Shown: positions 1 to 7,301 of the stretch, one piece after another
How positions within the stretch are numbered: the first letter of the stretch is position 1
Layout: each line of letters begins with the position of its first letter
From: Bacillota bacterium
Lineage (GTDB): Bacteria > Bacillota > Clostridia > Lachnospirales > Bianqueaceae
Length of the DNA stretch: 8,019 bases
Assembly: GCA_017467985.1 (NCBI GenBank)
Contig: JAFUJY010000300.1
Span: forward strand, 1 to 8,019
Reading direction: 5' to 3'
Translations under genes and position numbers: made by a program
The notes under the pieces: generated by a model
Database searches by the model: none
Told to the model about the DNA's origin: nothing
Seen by the model: the letters and a program-made list of their open reading frames with translations, nothing else

Positions 1-534
1 CACATAGAAGAAAAGGGGTTGTCTCAGCACATCAGTCTGCGCCTGTCCAATGGGCTGGATGCTTTTGAGGCTCAGGAACTGGAGTGTATCGTTATGGCCG
101 GTATGGGGGGGCATTTGATGGCGGATTTGGTGGAACGGGCCTATGCACAGGGCAAGTTAACCCAGTATCACACCATGGTATTACAGCCCCAGTCGGAGAT
201 CTTCCGGGTGCGCCAGACGGTGCATGGCTGTGGCGGCCGAATTGTGCAGGAAAAAATGGTGGAAGACCGGGGAAAACGATACACGATCCTGCAGGTACAG
301 CCGGGACAGGAAAGCTATGGGGCCGAGGAGTACGAATACGGCCGAAAGCTATTTGAATGTCGGGACAGCGTATTTTTTACCGTATTAACAGAAGAAATTC
401 AAAAGAATAAGCATATATTACAAGGGCTGATGGCCCAGGAAGTTGTCTCTGAGACAACCAAAGGCCGTATCGAAGAAATTCAGCAAAAGATCAGCCGGGG
501 AGAAAGGATGCTGGCACAATGGGACGCACAGTAG
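1..534 (+). CDS. trmK: tRNA (adenine(22)-N(1))-methyltransferase TrmK, 3' part
   Basis: TrmK uses S-adenosylmethionine to methylate N1 of adenine 22 in the tRNA D-loop region, in the cytosol. The frame is open from base 1 with no start codon of its own, so the N-terminus lies upstream; 177 residues are in the window, against a usual full length of about 225-240. The missing part should carry the first SAM-binding motif. What remains shows the family pattern: an IEEKGL segment at the left edge, NGLDAF, the diagnostic MAGMGG motif (fragment residues 32-37), then LQPQSE and a conserved tail around KMVEDRGKRY. The C-terminal 50 or so residues look helical and charged. The TTG at 19 is an internal codon, not a start. 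The gene overlaps the next one by 16 bases, the usual trmK–nif3 arrangement (yqfN–yqfO in Bacillus). Family assignment rests on motif recall and gene order, both of which agree. Confidence 0.9.
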   Translation, partial: HIEEKGLSQHISLRLSNGLDAFEAQELECIVMAGMGGHLMADLVERAYAQGKLTQYHTMVLQPQSEIFRVRQTVHGCGGRIVQEKMVEDRGKRYTILQVQPGQESYGAEEYEYGRKLFECRDSVFFTVLTEEIQKNKHILQGLMAQEVVSETTKGRIEEIQQKISRGERMLAQWDAQ

Positions 535-1313
535 GAGAGATTACCGCATGGATGGCAGATTGGGCCAATCCCGCATGGGCGGAGAGTTATGACAACTGTG
601 GGCTGTTGATTGGTCATGAACAACAGCAGGTGGATACCGTCGTCACTGCACTGGATGTGACGGAGAAAGTGGTGGATTATGCCATTAGTGTGGGAGCACA
701 GATGATTGTATCCCATCATCCCTTAATTTTTCGCCCGATTAAGTCCATTGTGGACAATAATCGGGACGGAAAACGTCTATTAAAGATTATTGAAAATCGT
801 TTGGCTGTTTGTGCGGCTCACACCAATATGGACGCTGCATTGGGCGGAACCAATGATATTGCGGCGGAGCGTTTAGGATTACTGCATGTAAAACCCTTAT
901 GTCCCATTGAAGAAGAGGGGGATGTGGGGATGGGCAGAATCGGTGTTTTGCCCCGTTCCATGAATGTTCGCGACTTTGCCCTGTTTGTAAAAGAGGCGTT
1001 CGAAACGGACAGTGTACGATTGATCAGCAGCAATCCCAACAAATTGGTGTATCGGGTGGCGCTGTGTACCGGTAAAGGCATGGACTTTTTTAAGGACGCA
1101 ATCCAGCAGGATGCGGATGTCTATTTGACCGGAGATGTAACATATCATGAAGCAGAAGCTGCGTTGGCCGGCAATGTGAGCATTGTGGATGCAGGACATT
1201 ATGCTACGGAGCTTCCGATTGCAGAAGCAATCGCACAATTTTTGCAGCAGGAGGATGAAAGCCTGCAGGTATTCCCCTTTGAGGGCAGCCGAGACCCCTT
1301 TGTTACTTTGTAA
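519..1313 (+). CDS. NIF3/YqfO-family dinuclear metal-binding protein (annotated as GTP cyclohydrolase 1 type 2 homolog)
   Basis: A 264-residue NIF3-family protein. Members form ring-shaped hexamers with a two-metal centre; the GTP cyclohydrolase name is inherited from a homolog and the true role of most members is unsettled. Visible motifs are DNCGLL (residues 25-30), SHHP (65-68, metal histidines 66 and 67), HTNMDAA (101-107, ligands H101 and D105), GGTND (109-113), TGDVTYHEA (204-212) and DAGHYATE (224-231, ligands H227 and E231). The full ligand set is present, so it should bind metal. The length matches the short form, without the middle PII-like insert seen in the roughly 370-residue versions such as B. 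subtilis YqfO. The ATG at 519 lies inside the end of trmK with a purine-rich GGGGAGAAAGGA about 10 bases upstream, so translation is probably coupled to trmK. The neighbour trmK supports the call. Confidence 0.93.
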   Translation: MGRTVGEITAWMADWANPAWAESYDNCGLLIGHEQQQVDTVVTALDVTEKVVDYAISVGAQMIVSHHPLIFRPIKSIVDNNRDGKRLLKIIENRLAVCAAHTNMDAALGGTNDIAAERLGLLHVKPLCPIEEEGDVGMGRIGVLPRSMNVRDFALFVKEAFETDSVRLISSNPNKLVYRVALCTGKGMDFFKDAIQQDADVYLTGDVTYHEAEAALAGNVSIVDAGHYATELPIAEAIAQFLQQEDESLQVFPFEGSRDPFVTL

Positions 1314-1314
1314 G

Positions 1315-1330
1315 CCGCAGTAAACTGTGG
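1315..1330 (+). other. small intergenic hairpin, function unclear
   Basis: Just after the stop of the NIF3 gene, CCGCAG (1315-1320) and CTGTGG (1325-1330) can form a 6-base-pair stem with one G·U pair and a TAAA loop. No T-run follows, so it is not a standard intrinsic terminator. It may be a weak processing or pausing element, or chance. The rest of the 47-base gap holds only the ribosome binding site of the next gene; I see no matched -35/-10 pair. Confidence 0.25.
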
Positions 1331-1346
1331 AATCAACACTAATAAA

Positions 1347-1353
1347 AAGGAGG
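1347..1353 (+). promoter_or_regulatory. strong ribosome binding site of the nucleoside kinase gene
   Basis: AAGGAGG ends 7 bases before the ATG at 1361. This near-perfect Shine-Dalgarno at ideal spacing fixes the kinase start and is stronger than the sites before the other genes in this window. It suggests independent, efficient translation start after the 47-base gap. Confidence 0.85.
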
Positions 1354-1360
1354 ATGTGCA

Positions 1361-3037
1361 ATGAGTTCTGTAAAAATGACTCTGACCGGAGGTCGCGAGA
1401 TTTATGTTCCGGCAGGAACCACATTGGAAGAGATTAGCCGTATGGACGGTGTGGTGAAGAGTTCTTCACCGGTCATGGCGGCCATGGTGAATAATAAAAT
1501 CACCGAGTTATCTGTTCCGGTCATGGAAAGTGCCAATCTGGTCTTTCTAACCCTGGGACATATGGATGGTTATCGAATCTTTCAGCGTAGTTTGATTATG
1601 TTGTTTTTGCGCAGTGCCTCCGAAGTGTTGGAAGAGGATGCCCGGATTTATGTTAAGCATTCCCTGGGAAATGGCATCTATTGCGAAATAGAAAACTCAC
1701 GGGAGTTTGAGGCCAGTCAACTGGGCACGGTGGCGAGAATCAAGGCACGTATGTGGGAATTGGTGGATAAGCCGGAACGAATTCAGCAGATGCTGCTGGA
1801 CCTGCCGGATGCCATGGAAAAGGCAAAGGAAATGAGCTTGAAAGCCAGACAGCGCCTGTTTACTTATCGACGATTTTCTGTAGTTCATATGTATCAGTTT
1901 GGCCGCTATCAGGACTATTTGTATGGATATATGCTGCCCAATAGCAGTATGCTGGGACGTTTTGACTTGCAGCCCTATGAAGAAGGATTGGTGCTGTTGA
2001 TGCCCACTCGCAAATATCCCCATGAGGTCCAGCCCTTCCGGCCGCTGCCCAAGTTATTTGAGGTGTTCCAGCAGTCCAGGGATTGGAGCCGTATTCTGCA
2101 TGTGGCCGATATTGGTGCATTAAATGAGCAGATTTCTGCCGGTAAGCTGCGGGAACTGGTGTATACTTCTGAAGCCCTGCATGCCAAGCATATTTCCAAC
2201 ATTGCTCAGGAGATTTCTTCTCAAGAGGCAGTTAAAGTGGTATTGGTGGCGGGACCTTCTTCTTCAGGAAAGACTACATTTTCTAAAAAATTATGCATTC
2301 AGCTGCGGGCAGAGGGGATGCAGCCCCATTTGATTTCTGTGGATAATTATTTTAAGAACCGGGAAGATACCCCCTTGGATGAGTTCGGAGAACCTAATTT
2401 TGAGGCTCTGGAGGCCTTGGATGTGGACCAGTTCCAGAAGGATCTGCAGGATCTGATTGCCGGCAAAGAAGTAGAGATGCCCACTTACAACTTTAAGGCA
2501 GGTAAGCGGGAATATCGGGGCAATAAAATGAAGTTTGGTCCGGAGGATATTCTGGTGGTGGAAGGAATTCACTGTCTGAATGAAGCTTTGACCGCATCCA
2601 TTCCTCGTAATGAAAAATATAAGATTTATATCAGTGCACTGACACAGTTGGGCATTGATGAACATAACCGTATTCCCACCACCGATGGACGGCTGCTGCG
2701 GCGAATGGTGCGAGATCACCAGTTCCGTGGTACTTCTGCGGCTCAGACCATCTCCATGTGGGAGTCGGTACGCCGGGGAGAAGATCATAACATCTTCCCC
2801 TTCCAGGAAGAAGCGGATGTGATGTTTAATTCTGCTTTGCCCTATGAAATGGCGATTTTGAAGCAATTTGCTGAGCCCTTGTTGTTCCGTATCCAGCATG
2901 GTACGCCGGAATATGCAGAGGCTCGACGTTTGATCAAGTTCCTGGATTATTTCCAGGGCGTCTCCAGTGAAGAAGTTCCCCAGACATCCATTCTGAGGGA
3001 GTTCATCGGAGGCAGCGTGTACGAACACATGGAGTAA
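1361..3037 (+). CDS. nucleoside (uridine-type) kinase with N-terminal TGS / ThrRS-like domain
   Basis: A 558-residue, two-part cytosolic protein. Residues about 1-65 resemble a TGS domain (GGREIYVPAGTTLEEI, then a hydrophobic strand ending LVFLTLG). Residues about 70-260 resemble the second domain of threonyl-tRNA synthetase, including KHSLGNGIYCEIE (99-111). Residues about 290-520 are a phosphoribulokinase/uridine-kinase P-loop domain: Walker A GPSSSGKTT (298-306), SVDNYF (326-331, likely catalytic D328), VVEGIHCLN (399-407) and an RLLRRMVRD segment (444-452). By family it should phosphorylate a nucleoside, probably uridine or cytidine, in pyrimidine salvage. This fusion is common in Clostridia and is longer than the roughly 210-residue stand-alone Udk. 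The synthetase-like part lacks the HxxxH editing motif (RSLIM at 76-80 stands in its place), so tRNA editing is unlikely. The true substrate is not proven by sequence. The next gene starts 18 bases downstream. Confidence 0.88.
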   Translation: MSSVKMTLTGGREIYVPAGTTLEEISRMDGVVKSSSPVMAAMVNNKITELSVPVMESANLVFLTLGHMDGYRIFQRSLIMLFLRSASEVLEEDARIYVKHSLGNGIYCEIENSREFEASQLGTVARIKARMWELVDKPERIQQMLLDLPDAMEKAKEMSLKARQRLFTYRRFSVVHMYQFGRYQDYLYGYMLPNSSMLGRFDLQPYEEGLVLLMPTRKYPHEVQPFRPLPKLFEVFQQSRDWSRILHVADIGALNEQISAGKLRELVYTSEALHAKHISNIAQEISSQEAVKVVLVAGPSSSGKTTFSKKLCIQLRAEGMQPHLISVDNYFKNREDTPLDEFGEPNFEALEALDVDQFQKDLQDLIAGKEVEMPTYNFKAGKREYRGNKMKFGPEDILVVEGIHCLNEALTASIPRNEKYKIYISALTQLGIDEHNRIPTTDGRLLRRMVRDHQFRGTSAAQTISMWESVRRGEDHNIFPFQEEADVMFNSALPYEMAILKQFAEPLLFRIQHGTPEYAEARRLIKFLDYFQGVSSEEVPQTSILREFIGGSVYEHME

Positions 3038-3055
3038 GAAAGGATCAAGAATAGA

Positions 3056-5167
3056 ATGGAAAACCAGGAGAAAGATCTAACCATCGAGCGGCAGCACCTG
3101 GCTCAAGTGCAGCTGTTGATTCAAAATGAAATGAATCGGCAGCTGGCGGAGCTGGGTGTAATGAAGCAAGACATTGTGGAGCGCAGAAAGGATATGACAG
3201 AGGAAACTCTGATTGAGCAGACTCGTATGGATCATGTGGGCTCCGAGATTAAAGAAGCCCAGTATACTGCTGCGTATCAGCGTGTGCTGGAACTGACCAA
3301 GATGTATTATTTGCCATACTTTGGTATGATCTGTTTCATTGAAAAGGGCGAAGATGGGGAAGAAAGTTATTATATCGGTAAGCGGGGACTGACCCAGGAT
3401 GGGGATCCGCTGATTCTGGACTGGCGTACACCGGCAGCCTCATTGTTTTATCAGCAGCACCTGGGCGAGATGTCTTTCCGGGCGCCCAGCGGGCAGATTG
3501 ACGTGGATCTATTGATTCGTCGTCAGTATATTATTAAAGATGGCGAGCTGAAGGGTATGTTTGATTCCGAATTGGATATCAAAGACGATATTCTGCAGAT
3601 GGTACTTTCCGGCAGCAGTGGAGATCGATTGAAAGAAGTCATTGCCACCATTCAGAAGGAGCAGGATGACCTGATCCGTGCCCCGCTGGAAGAGAATGTT
3701 TTGCTGGATGGTGTAGCCGGCAGTGGTAAGACTACGATTATTCTGCATCGTGTGGCTTATTTACTGTATAACTTCCGTGAGAAGTTAAAGGATAACATTC
3801 TGATTTTGGGACCCAACCAGATTTTTATGGAGTATATTTCCCAGGTTTTGCCGGATTTGGGTGAAACGGAAGGTACACATCAGCGGACTTTGCGTAAGCT
3901 TGCCATGGAAGTGCTGGAACTAAAAGACCCCATTATGCGCCCCAGAGATTATTTTGAGCGTCTGATGCATGGGGATGATGAGTCATGGCGCCAGAGCGTA
4001 TACAAAAAGGCGGATATTTCCTTTGCAAAGGTCCTGGATGAGGCGGTGAGCGCCTATGAAGAAAAGCAGCGTCTGAGCGAGGCTTTGGTATTTGATGGAA
4101 GTGTATTGCTGGATGCGAAGGAAGGCAATGATCTGTTCTTCCGTGCATATCGCTCCATGCCTTACAATCGTCGTGTGATGCGAATCAAGCGGGTCATTAA
4201 TAGCCGCTTGAAGGATGTGCGAGATAAAGGTGTAAAGCGTCTGCAAAGGGAATATGCTCAAAAGATCAAAGAAGCCAAGGCAACGGGACAGGAAGAACTG
4301 GCCAATCGTCTGCGCTACGAAGGAAATGCGAAACTGTACGAATATATGGTGAGTTTGTATGAGTACCGCTTGTTCCTGCGGGATGTATATGCCATTCCCA
4401 ATGTGGAAGAATGGTATCGGGAGTGGATTTGTCAGGGAGACACTTCTGCCTGGACGGAAGAAGACCTGTGGGCTATGTTGTATGTGGCAGCCAAGTTCCA
4501 TGGCAAGGGCTTGTTTGATGTAAAGCATCTGGTGGTGGATGAGGCCCAGGATGTGAGCGCTCTTGGCCTGGCTGCACTGTTAAAGGTAACCGGTACCGAA
4601 AGTCTGACGGTGGTAGGTGATGTGCGCCAGAAGATTAAAGGAAAGAACTACCCCAGTCTAATGGACGAGTGGAAGAAGGCCATGCCTCCTTCTGTGCGTA
4701 AGCAGACGAAGGATTATCAGCTGCGTCGTAGTTACCGCAGCACCCGTCAGGTGATGGAATATGCCATGAAGGATCTGGAAGAGGATCTGCGTTGTCCGAT
4801 TCAGACGGTGGAGCGCCCCGGTGAACCGGTAAAGAACTGGAAATCCAAACTGGATGAGAGTCTTAAAGCAAAGCTGACAGAAGGTTTAGCATGGCTGAAG
4901 GAGCAGAAGATGGAGCGTGTAGCCGTTCTCACCGAAAACATGGAACAGGCCCGCTTTGTGGCTGGTCTCTTGGGCTCCGATGGGGAGCTGGTTACGGGAG
5001 AACTGCGTAAGACCACACCGGATCTGATTCCTGTGATGCCGGTATATTTTGCTAAGGGGCTGGAATATGATGGTGTCATTGCACTGGATACCATGAAGGA
5101 CAGTCTGACCCATTATGTACTGTGTACCCGTGCGTTGCACCGACTGATTCATATTCATTTACAATAA
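3056..5167 (+). CDS. helD: HelD-like superfamily 1 helicase / RNA polymerase recycling motor
   Basis: A 703-residue UvrD/Rep-type ATPase of the HelD family, which binds RNA polymerase and uses ATP to free stalled or post-termination complexes. Residues about 1-75 form a charged coiled coil, which in HelD reaches into the secondary channel. The HelD-specific stretch DWRTPAASLFY (122-132) follows. Motor motifs are a Q-motif-like IQKEQDDLI (199-207), Walker A GVAGSGKTT (219-227), Walker B VVDEAQD (493-499), motif III GDVRQ (521-525), SYRST (559-563), YFAKGLEYD (664-672) and CTRALHRL (690-697). Residues about 270-480 between the two halves of the first motor domain are the polymerase-contacting insert and are family-variable. 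All ATPase motifs are intact. The stretch between the last two motifs is a few residues shorter than I recall for B. subtilis HelD. A purine run AGAAAGGA about 11 bases upstream serves the ATG at 3056; the gap to the kinase gene is 18 bases, so the two are probably co-transcribed. Confidence 0.9.
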   Translation: MENQEKDLTIERQHLAQVQLLIQNEMNRQLAELGVMKQDIVERRKDMTEETLIEQTRMDHVGSEIKEAQYTAAYQRVLELTKMYYLPYFGMICFIEKGEDGEESYYIGKRGLTQDGDPLILDWRTPAASLFYQQHLGEMSFRAPSGQIDVDLLIRRQYIIKDGELKGMFDSELDIKDDILQMVLSGSSGDRLKEVIATIQKEQDDLIRAPLEENVLLDGVAGSGKTTIILHRVAYLLYNFREKLKDNILILGPNQIFMEYISQVLPDLGETEGTHQRTLRKLAMEVLELKDPIMRPRDYFERLMHGDDESWRQSVYKKADISFAKVLDEAVSAYEEKQRLSEALVFDGSVLLDAKEGNDLFFRAYRSMPYNRRVMRIKRVINSRLKDVRDKGVKRLQREYAQKIKEAKATGQEELANRLRYEGNAKLYEYMVSLYEYRLFLRDVYAIPNVEEWYREWICQGDTSAWTEEDLWAMLYVAAKFHGKGLFDVKHLVVDEAQDVSALGLAALLKVTGTESLTVVGDVRQKIKGKNYPSLMDEWKKAMPPSVRKQTKDYQLRRSYRSTRQVMEYAMKDLEEDLRCPIQTVERPGEPVKNWKSKLDESLKAKLTEGLAWLKEQKMERVAVLTENMEQARFVAGLLGSDGELVTGELRKTTPDLIPVMPVYFAKGLEYDGVIALDTMKDSLTHYVLCTRALHRLIHIHLQ

Positions 5168-5175
5168 ATAATTAT

Positions 5176-5181
5176 AGGGGG
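5176..5181 (+). promoter_or_regulatory. ribosome binding site of the glycoside-hydrolase-like gene
   Basis: AGGGGG ends 7 bases before the ATG at 5189, within the 21-base gap after helD. It supports the chosen start and leaves no room for a separate promoter, so the gene probably depends on upstream transcription or on a promoter inside helD. Confidence 0.6.
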
Positions 5182-5188
5182 TATTACG

Positions 5189-6697
5189 ATGCTGGATTAT
5201 CAGAAACAAGTGGAAAAATGGGGAATGCTGGAAGTGACTGTCCAGGGCCCTGCTGAGGGGAATCCTTTTACCGAGCAATGGGTGAAGGGTACCTTTTCTA
5301 ACGGTATTGTGAAGGTGAAGGCCAATGGTTTTTACGATGGTGAAGGCGTGTATAAGGTTCGTTTTATGCCTTCCTATGAAGGGGAGTATACCTTCAGCGT
5401 GGAGACAAGCTTCCTGAGCCAGGCAGAGACGGGTGATTTTACGGTTACTCCTGCCGGTGAGGGGAACCATGGTCCGGTGCAGGTTGCCTATAATTATCAT
5501 TTTGCTTATGCTGATGGCAAGGCTTATTATCCGGTGGGCACCACTTGTTATGTATGGACCCATCAGAGCCAGGAACTGCAGGATCTGACTTTGGCAGAAC
5601 TGGCCAAAGGATATTTTAATAAGATTCGTTTCTGTGTATTTCCCAAGCACTATATTTATAACTTCCATGAGCCTATTACCTATCCTTATGAGGGTACGCC
5701 CTGTGATACCAGCCAGATGACTCGTCAGAATTTTGGTGAGTACAAGATGGTGGATCATGGTAATAAGTGGGACTTTTATCGTTTTAATCCCAAGCACTTC
5801 CAGCATATTGAAGACTGTATCGTTAAGCTGCAGGAACTGGGCGTGGAGGCAGATATTATCGTAATGCATCCCTATGATCGTTGGGGCTTCTCTAAGATGA
5901 CAGCGGATCAGGATGACTTGTATTGGAACTATGTAGTCAATCGTTTCAGCGCCTATCGTAACGTGTGGTGGTCCTTTGCTAACGAGTGGGATCTGCTGAG
6001 AGAAAAGTCCATCGCCGATTGGGAGCGTTATGCTAAGATCGTTTGTGAGAATGATCCTTATCAGCATTTGCGTTCTATCCATAACTGTCATGCGCTGTAT
6101 GATTACTCCAAGCCTTGGGTGACCCATTGCTGTATCCAGCGTCAGCCGGATGTGATGCCGGTGGAAATGACCAATCAGTGGAGAGAGCGTTACCGCAAGC
6201 CCATTATCATTGATGAATTGTGCTACGAGGGTAATATCAGTCCCCATTGGGGCTGTATCACGCCCCAGGAAATGACCCGTCGCTTCTGGGAGACTACGCT
6301 GCGGGGCGGCTACGCCGGTCATGGTGAAACCTATGTGCATCCGGAAGATTTTTTGTGGTGGTCTCATGGCGGCAAGCTCCATGGCGGTTCTCCTGAACGT
6401 TTGAAGTTCTTGCTCTCCATTCTGGAAGAGCTGCCCCAGGGCGGTTTGGCCTATGCAGGACGTCGCGTGTGCGTAAATCAGGAAAAGATGCCTAGTGGCA
6501 AGAGCGTACGCATCGAGTATCTGGGTAAGTCCTGTCCAGCGATTATGGAGTATCATCTGGAGCCGGGGAAGTATCAGGTGGATGTGATTGATACTTGGAA
6601 CATGACCATTGAGGATCGGGGAGTACATGGTCCGAATATTACTGTGGACATGCCCAGTCGGGAATACATGGCCATCAGAATTACAAAGGTAGAGTAA
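5189..6697 (+). CDS. cytosolic DUF5060 / apiosidase-like TIM-barrel / DUF5605 glycoside hydrolase
   Basis: A 502-residue putative glycosidase. Residues about 10-88 match the DUF5060 beta-sandwich (KANGFYDGEGVYKVRFMP, EGEYTF). Residues about 95-400 look like the apiosidase-like (formerly DUF4038) TIM barrel: YYPVGTTCYVW (113-123), NKIRFCVFPK (144-153), MHPYDRWGF (226-234), WWSFANEWD (260-268) and IIIDELCYEG (339-348). By analogy with clan A enzymes, E266 is the likely acid/base and E343 the likely nucleophile. GHGETYVHP and FLWWSHGG (388-395) complete the site. Residues about 410-502 fit the small DUF5605 sandwich. There is no signal peptide or membrane segment, so it should act in the cytosol on imported sugars; substrate unknown, with apiose-, arabinose- or rhamnose-containing oligosaccharides as family-level guesses. 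No transporter or sugar regulator is nearby. Arginine is mostly CGT and lysine mostly AAG, and TTA, CTA and TCA codons are absent, which suggests high expression. Architecture is confident, specificity is not. Confidence 0.82.
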   Translation: MLDYQKQVEKWGMLEVTVQGPAEGNPFTEQWVKGTFSNGIVKVKANGFYDGEGVYKVRFMPSYEGEYTFSVETSFLSQAETGDFTVTPAGEGNHGPVQVAYNYHFAYADGKAYYPVGTTCYVWTHQSQELQDLTLAELAKGYFNKIRFCVFPKHYIYNFHEPITYPYEGTPCDTSQMTRQNFGEYKMVDHGNKWDFYRFNPKHFQHIEDCIVKLQELGVEADIIVMHPYDRWGFSKMTADQDDLYWNYVVNRFSAYRNVWWSFANEWDLLREKSIADWERYAKIVCENDPYQHLRSIHNCHALYDYSKPWVTHCCIQRQPDVMPVEMTNQWRERYRKPIIIDELCYEGNISPHWGCITPQEMTRRFWETTLRGGYAGHGETYVHPEDFLWWSHGGKLHGGSPERLKFLLSILEELPQGGLAYAGRRVCVNQEKMPSGKSVRIEYLGKSCPAIMEYHLEPGKYQVDVIDTWNMTIEDRGVHGPNITVDMPSREYMAIRITKVE

Positions 6698-6704
6698 AAA
6701 TCTG

Positions 6705-6726
6705 GGGCGGCTCACTAGGGCCGCCC
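6705..6726 (+). terminator. GC-rich intergenic hairpin, weak or imperfect terminator
   Basis: GGGCGGCTC (6705-6713) pairs with GGGCCGCCC (6718-6726) around an ACTA loop: 9 base pairs including one G·T. On the + strand it is followed by ATAATCAAT, not a T-run, so it is a poor intrinsic terminator for the upstream gene and may instead stabilise the transcript end or pause polymerase. On the − strand a TTTTT run begins four bases beyond the stem, although no − strand gene needs one. It marks a likely boundary between the upstream block and the NUDIX–GNAT pair. Confidence 0.55.
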
Positions 6727-6747
6727 ATAATCAATAGGAGAGATATT

Positions 6748-7299
6748 ATGCCGATTGGTGATAATGATAATGAATTGTGGGATATTTATGATAGAGAACG
6801 CCAATTGAAAGGCTATACCCGCCGCCGAGGAGATCTATTGCAGCCCGGGGAGTATCATTTGGTGGTGCATGTGTGCATTTTTAACTCCAAGGGAGAACTG
6901 TTGATCCAGAAGCGTCAGTCCTGGAAGAGGGGATATCCCAATATGTGGGATGTTTCTGCAGGCGGTTCGGCCACCACCGGAGATGACAGCCGTCGGGCTG
7001 CGGAGCGGGAAGTGGGGGAAGAGTTAGGCCTGAAGATTGACTTAACCGATGAAATGGTGCGTTTTACCTTTAACTGGGCTCAAGGATTCGATGACTATTG
7101 GCTGATTAAGCGGGATGTGGATTTGTCAGATTTACACTTGCAGTACGAGGAAGTATCCGATGCCAAGTGGGCAGATCGGGCGGAGGTCGCCAGATTGGTG
7201 GCCGCCGGTGAGTTTGTTCCCTACTTCTTTATGGATCGCCTGTTTGATATTTATGAAGGGGACGGAGCGATCGATGATACATGGGATCGGCAGGTGTAA
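6748..7299 (+). CDS. NUDIX hydrolase, isopentenyl-diphosphate-isomerase-like subgroup
   Basis: A 183-residue cytosolic NUDIX protein expected to hydrolyse a nucleoside diphosphate linked to another group, with Mg2+ or Mn2+. The Nudix box spans residues 73-95: G73, then D79 where the consensus has E, then REVGEELGL (87-95) with metal ligands E88, E91 and E92 intact. The E-to-D change at the spacer position is something I recall from IDI-like relatives, so it need not be damage. The N-terminus (ELWDIYDRERQLKGYTRRRG) and the strand LVVHVCIF followed by LLIQKRQSWKRGYPNMWDVS are typical of the YfcD/IDI-like subgroup. Isomerase activity is unlikely to be inferable. AGGAG (6736-6740) lies 7 bases before the ATG. 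The stop is 2 bases before the GNAT start, so the two are probably translated together. Substrate is unknown. Confidence 0.88.
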   Translation: MPIGDNDNELWDIYDRERQLKGYTRRRGDLLQPGEYHLVVHVCIFNSKGELLIQKRQSWKRGYPNMWDVSAGGSATTGDDSRRAAEREVGEELGLKIDLTDEMVRFTFNWAQGFDDYWLIKRDVDLSDLHLQYEEVSDAKWADRAEVARLVAAGEFVPYFFMDRLFDIYEGDGAIDDTWDRQV

Positions 7300-7301
7300 A
7301 G

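Noticed and set aside
84..356. Alternative + strand frame within trmK
   Set aside because: Glycine-rich out-of-frame translation without motifs; the TrmK frame covers it.
1315..1330. Hairpin after the NIF3 gene as a terminator
   Set aside because: Only 6 pairs with a G·U and no T-run; kept only as a low-confidence structure.
1314..1360. Promoter or riboswitch before the kinase gene
   Set aside because: No matched -35/-10 pair at 16-18 base spacing is visible and 47 bases is too short for a known riboswitch.
2291..3028. 245-residue − strand open frame opposite the kinase domain
   Set aside because: Codon-aligned shadow of the nucleoside kinase, with no family features of its own.
5159..6715. 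518-residue open frame on the − strand opposite the glycosidase gene
   Set aside because: It is codon-aligned with a gene whose domains are clear, it has no recognisable motif, and its openness follows from the absence of TTA, CTA and TCA codons in the sense gene.
7281..7301. Upstream ATG as the GNAT start
   Set aside because: It would add MGSAGVK, which family members lack, and overlap the NUDIX gene; the ATG at 7302 fits the family N-terminus better, though 7281 is not excluded.
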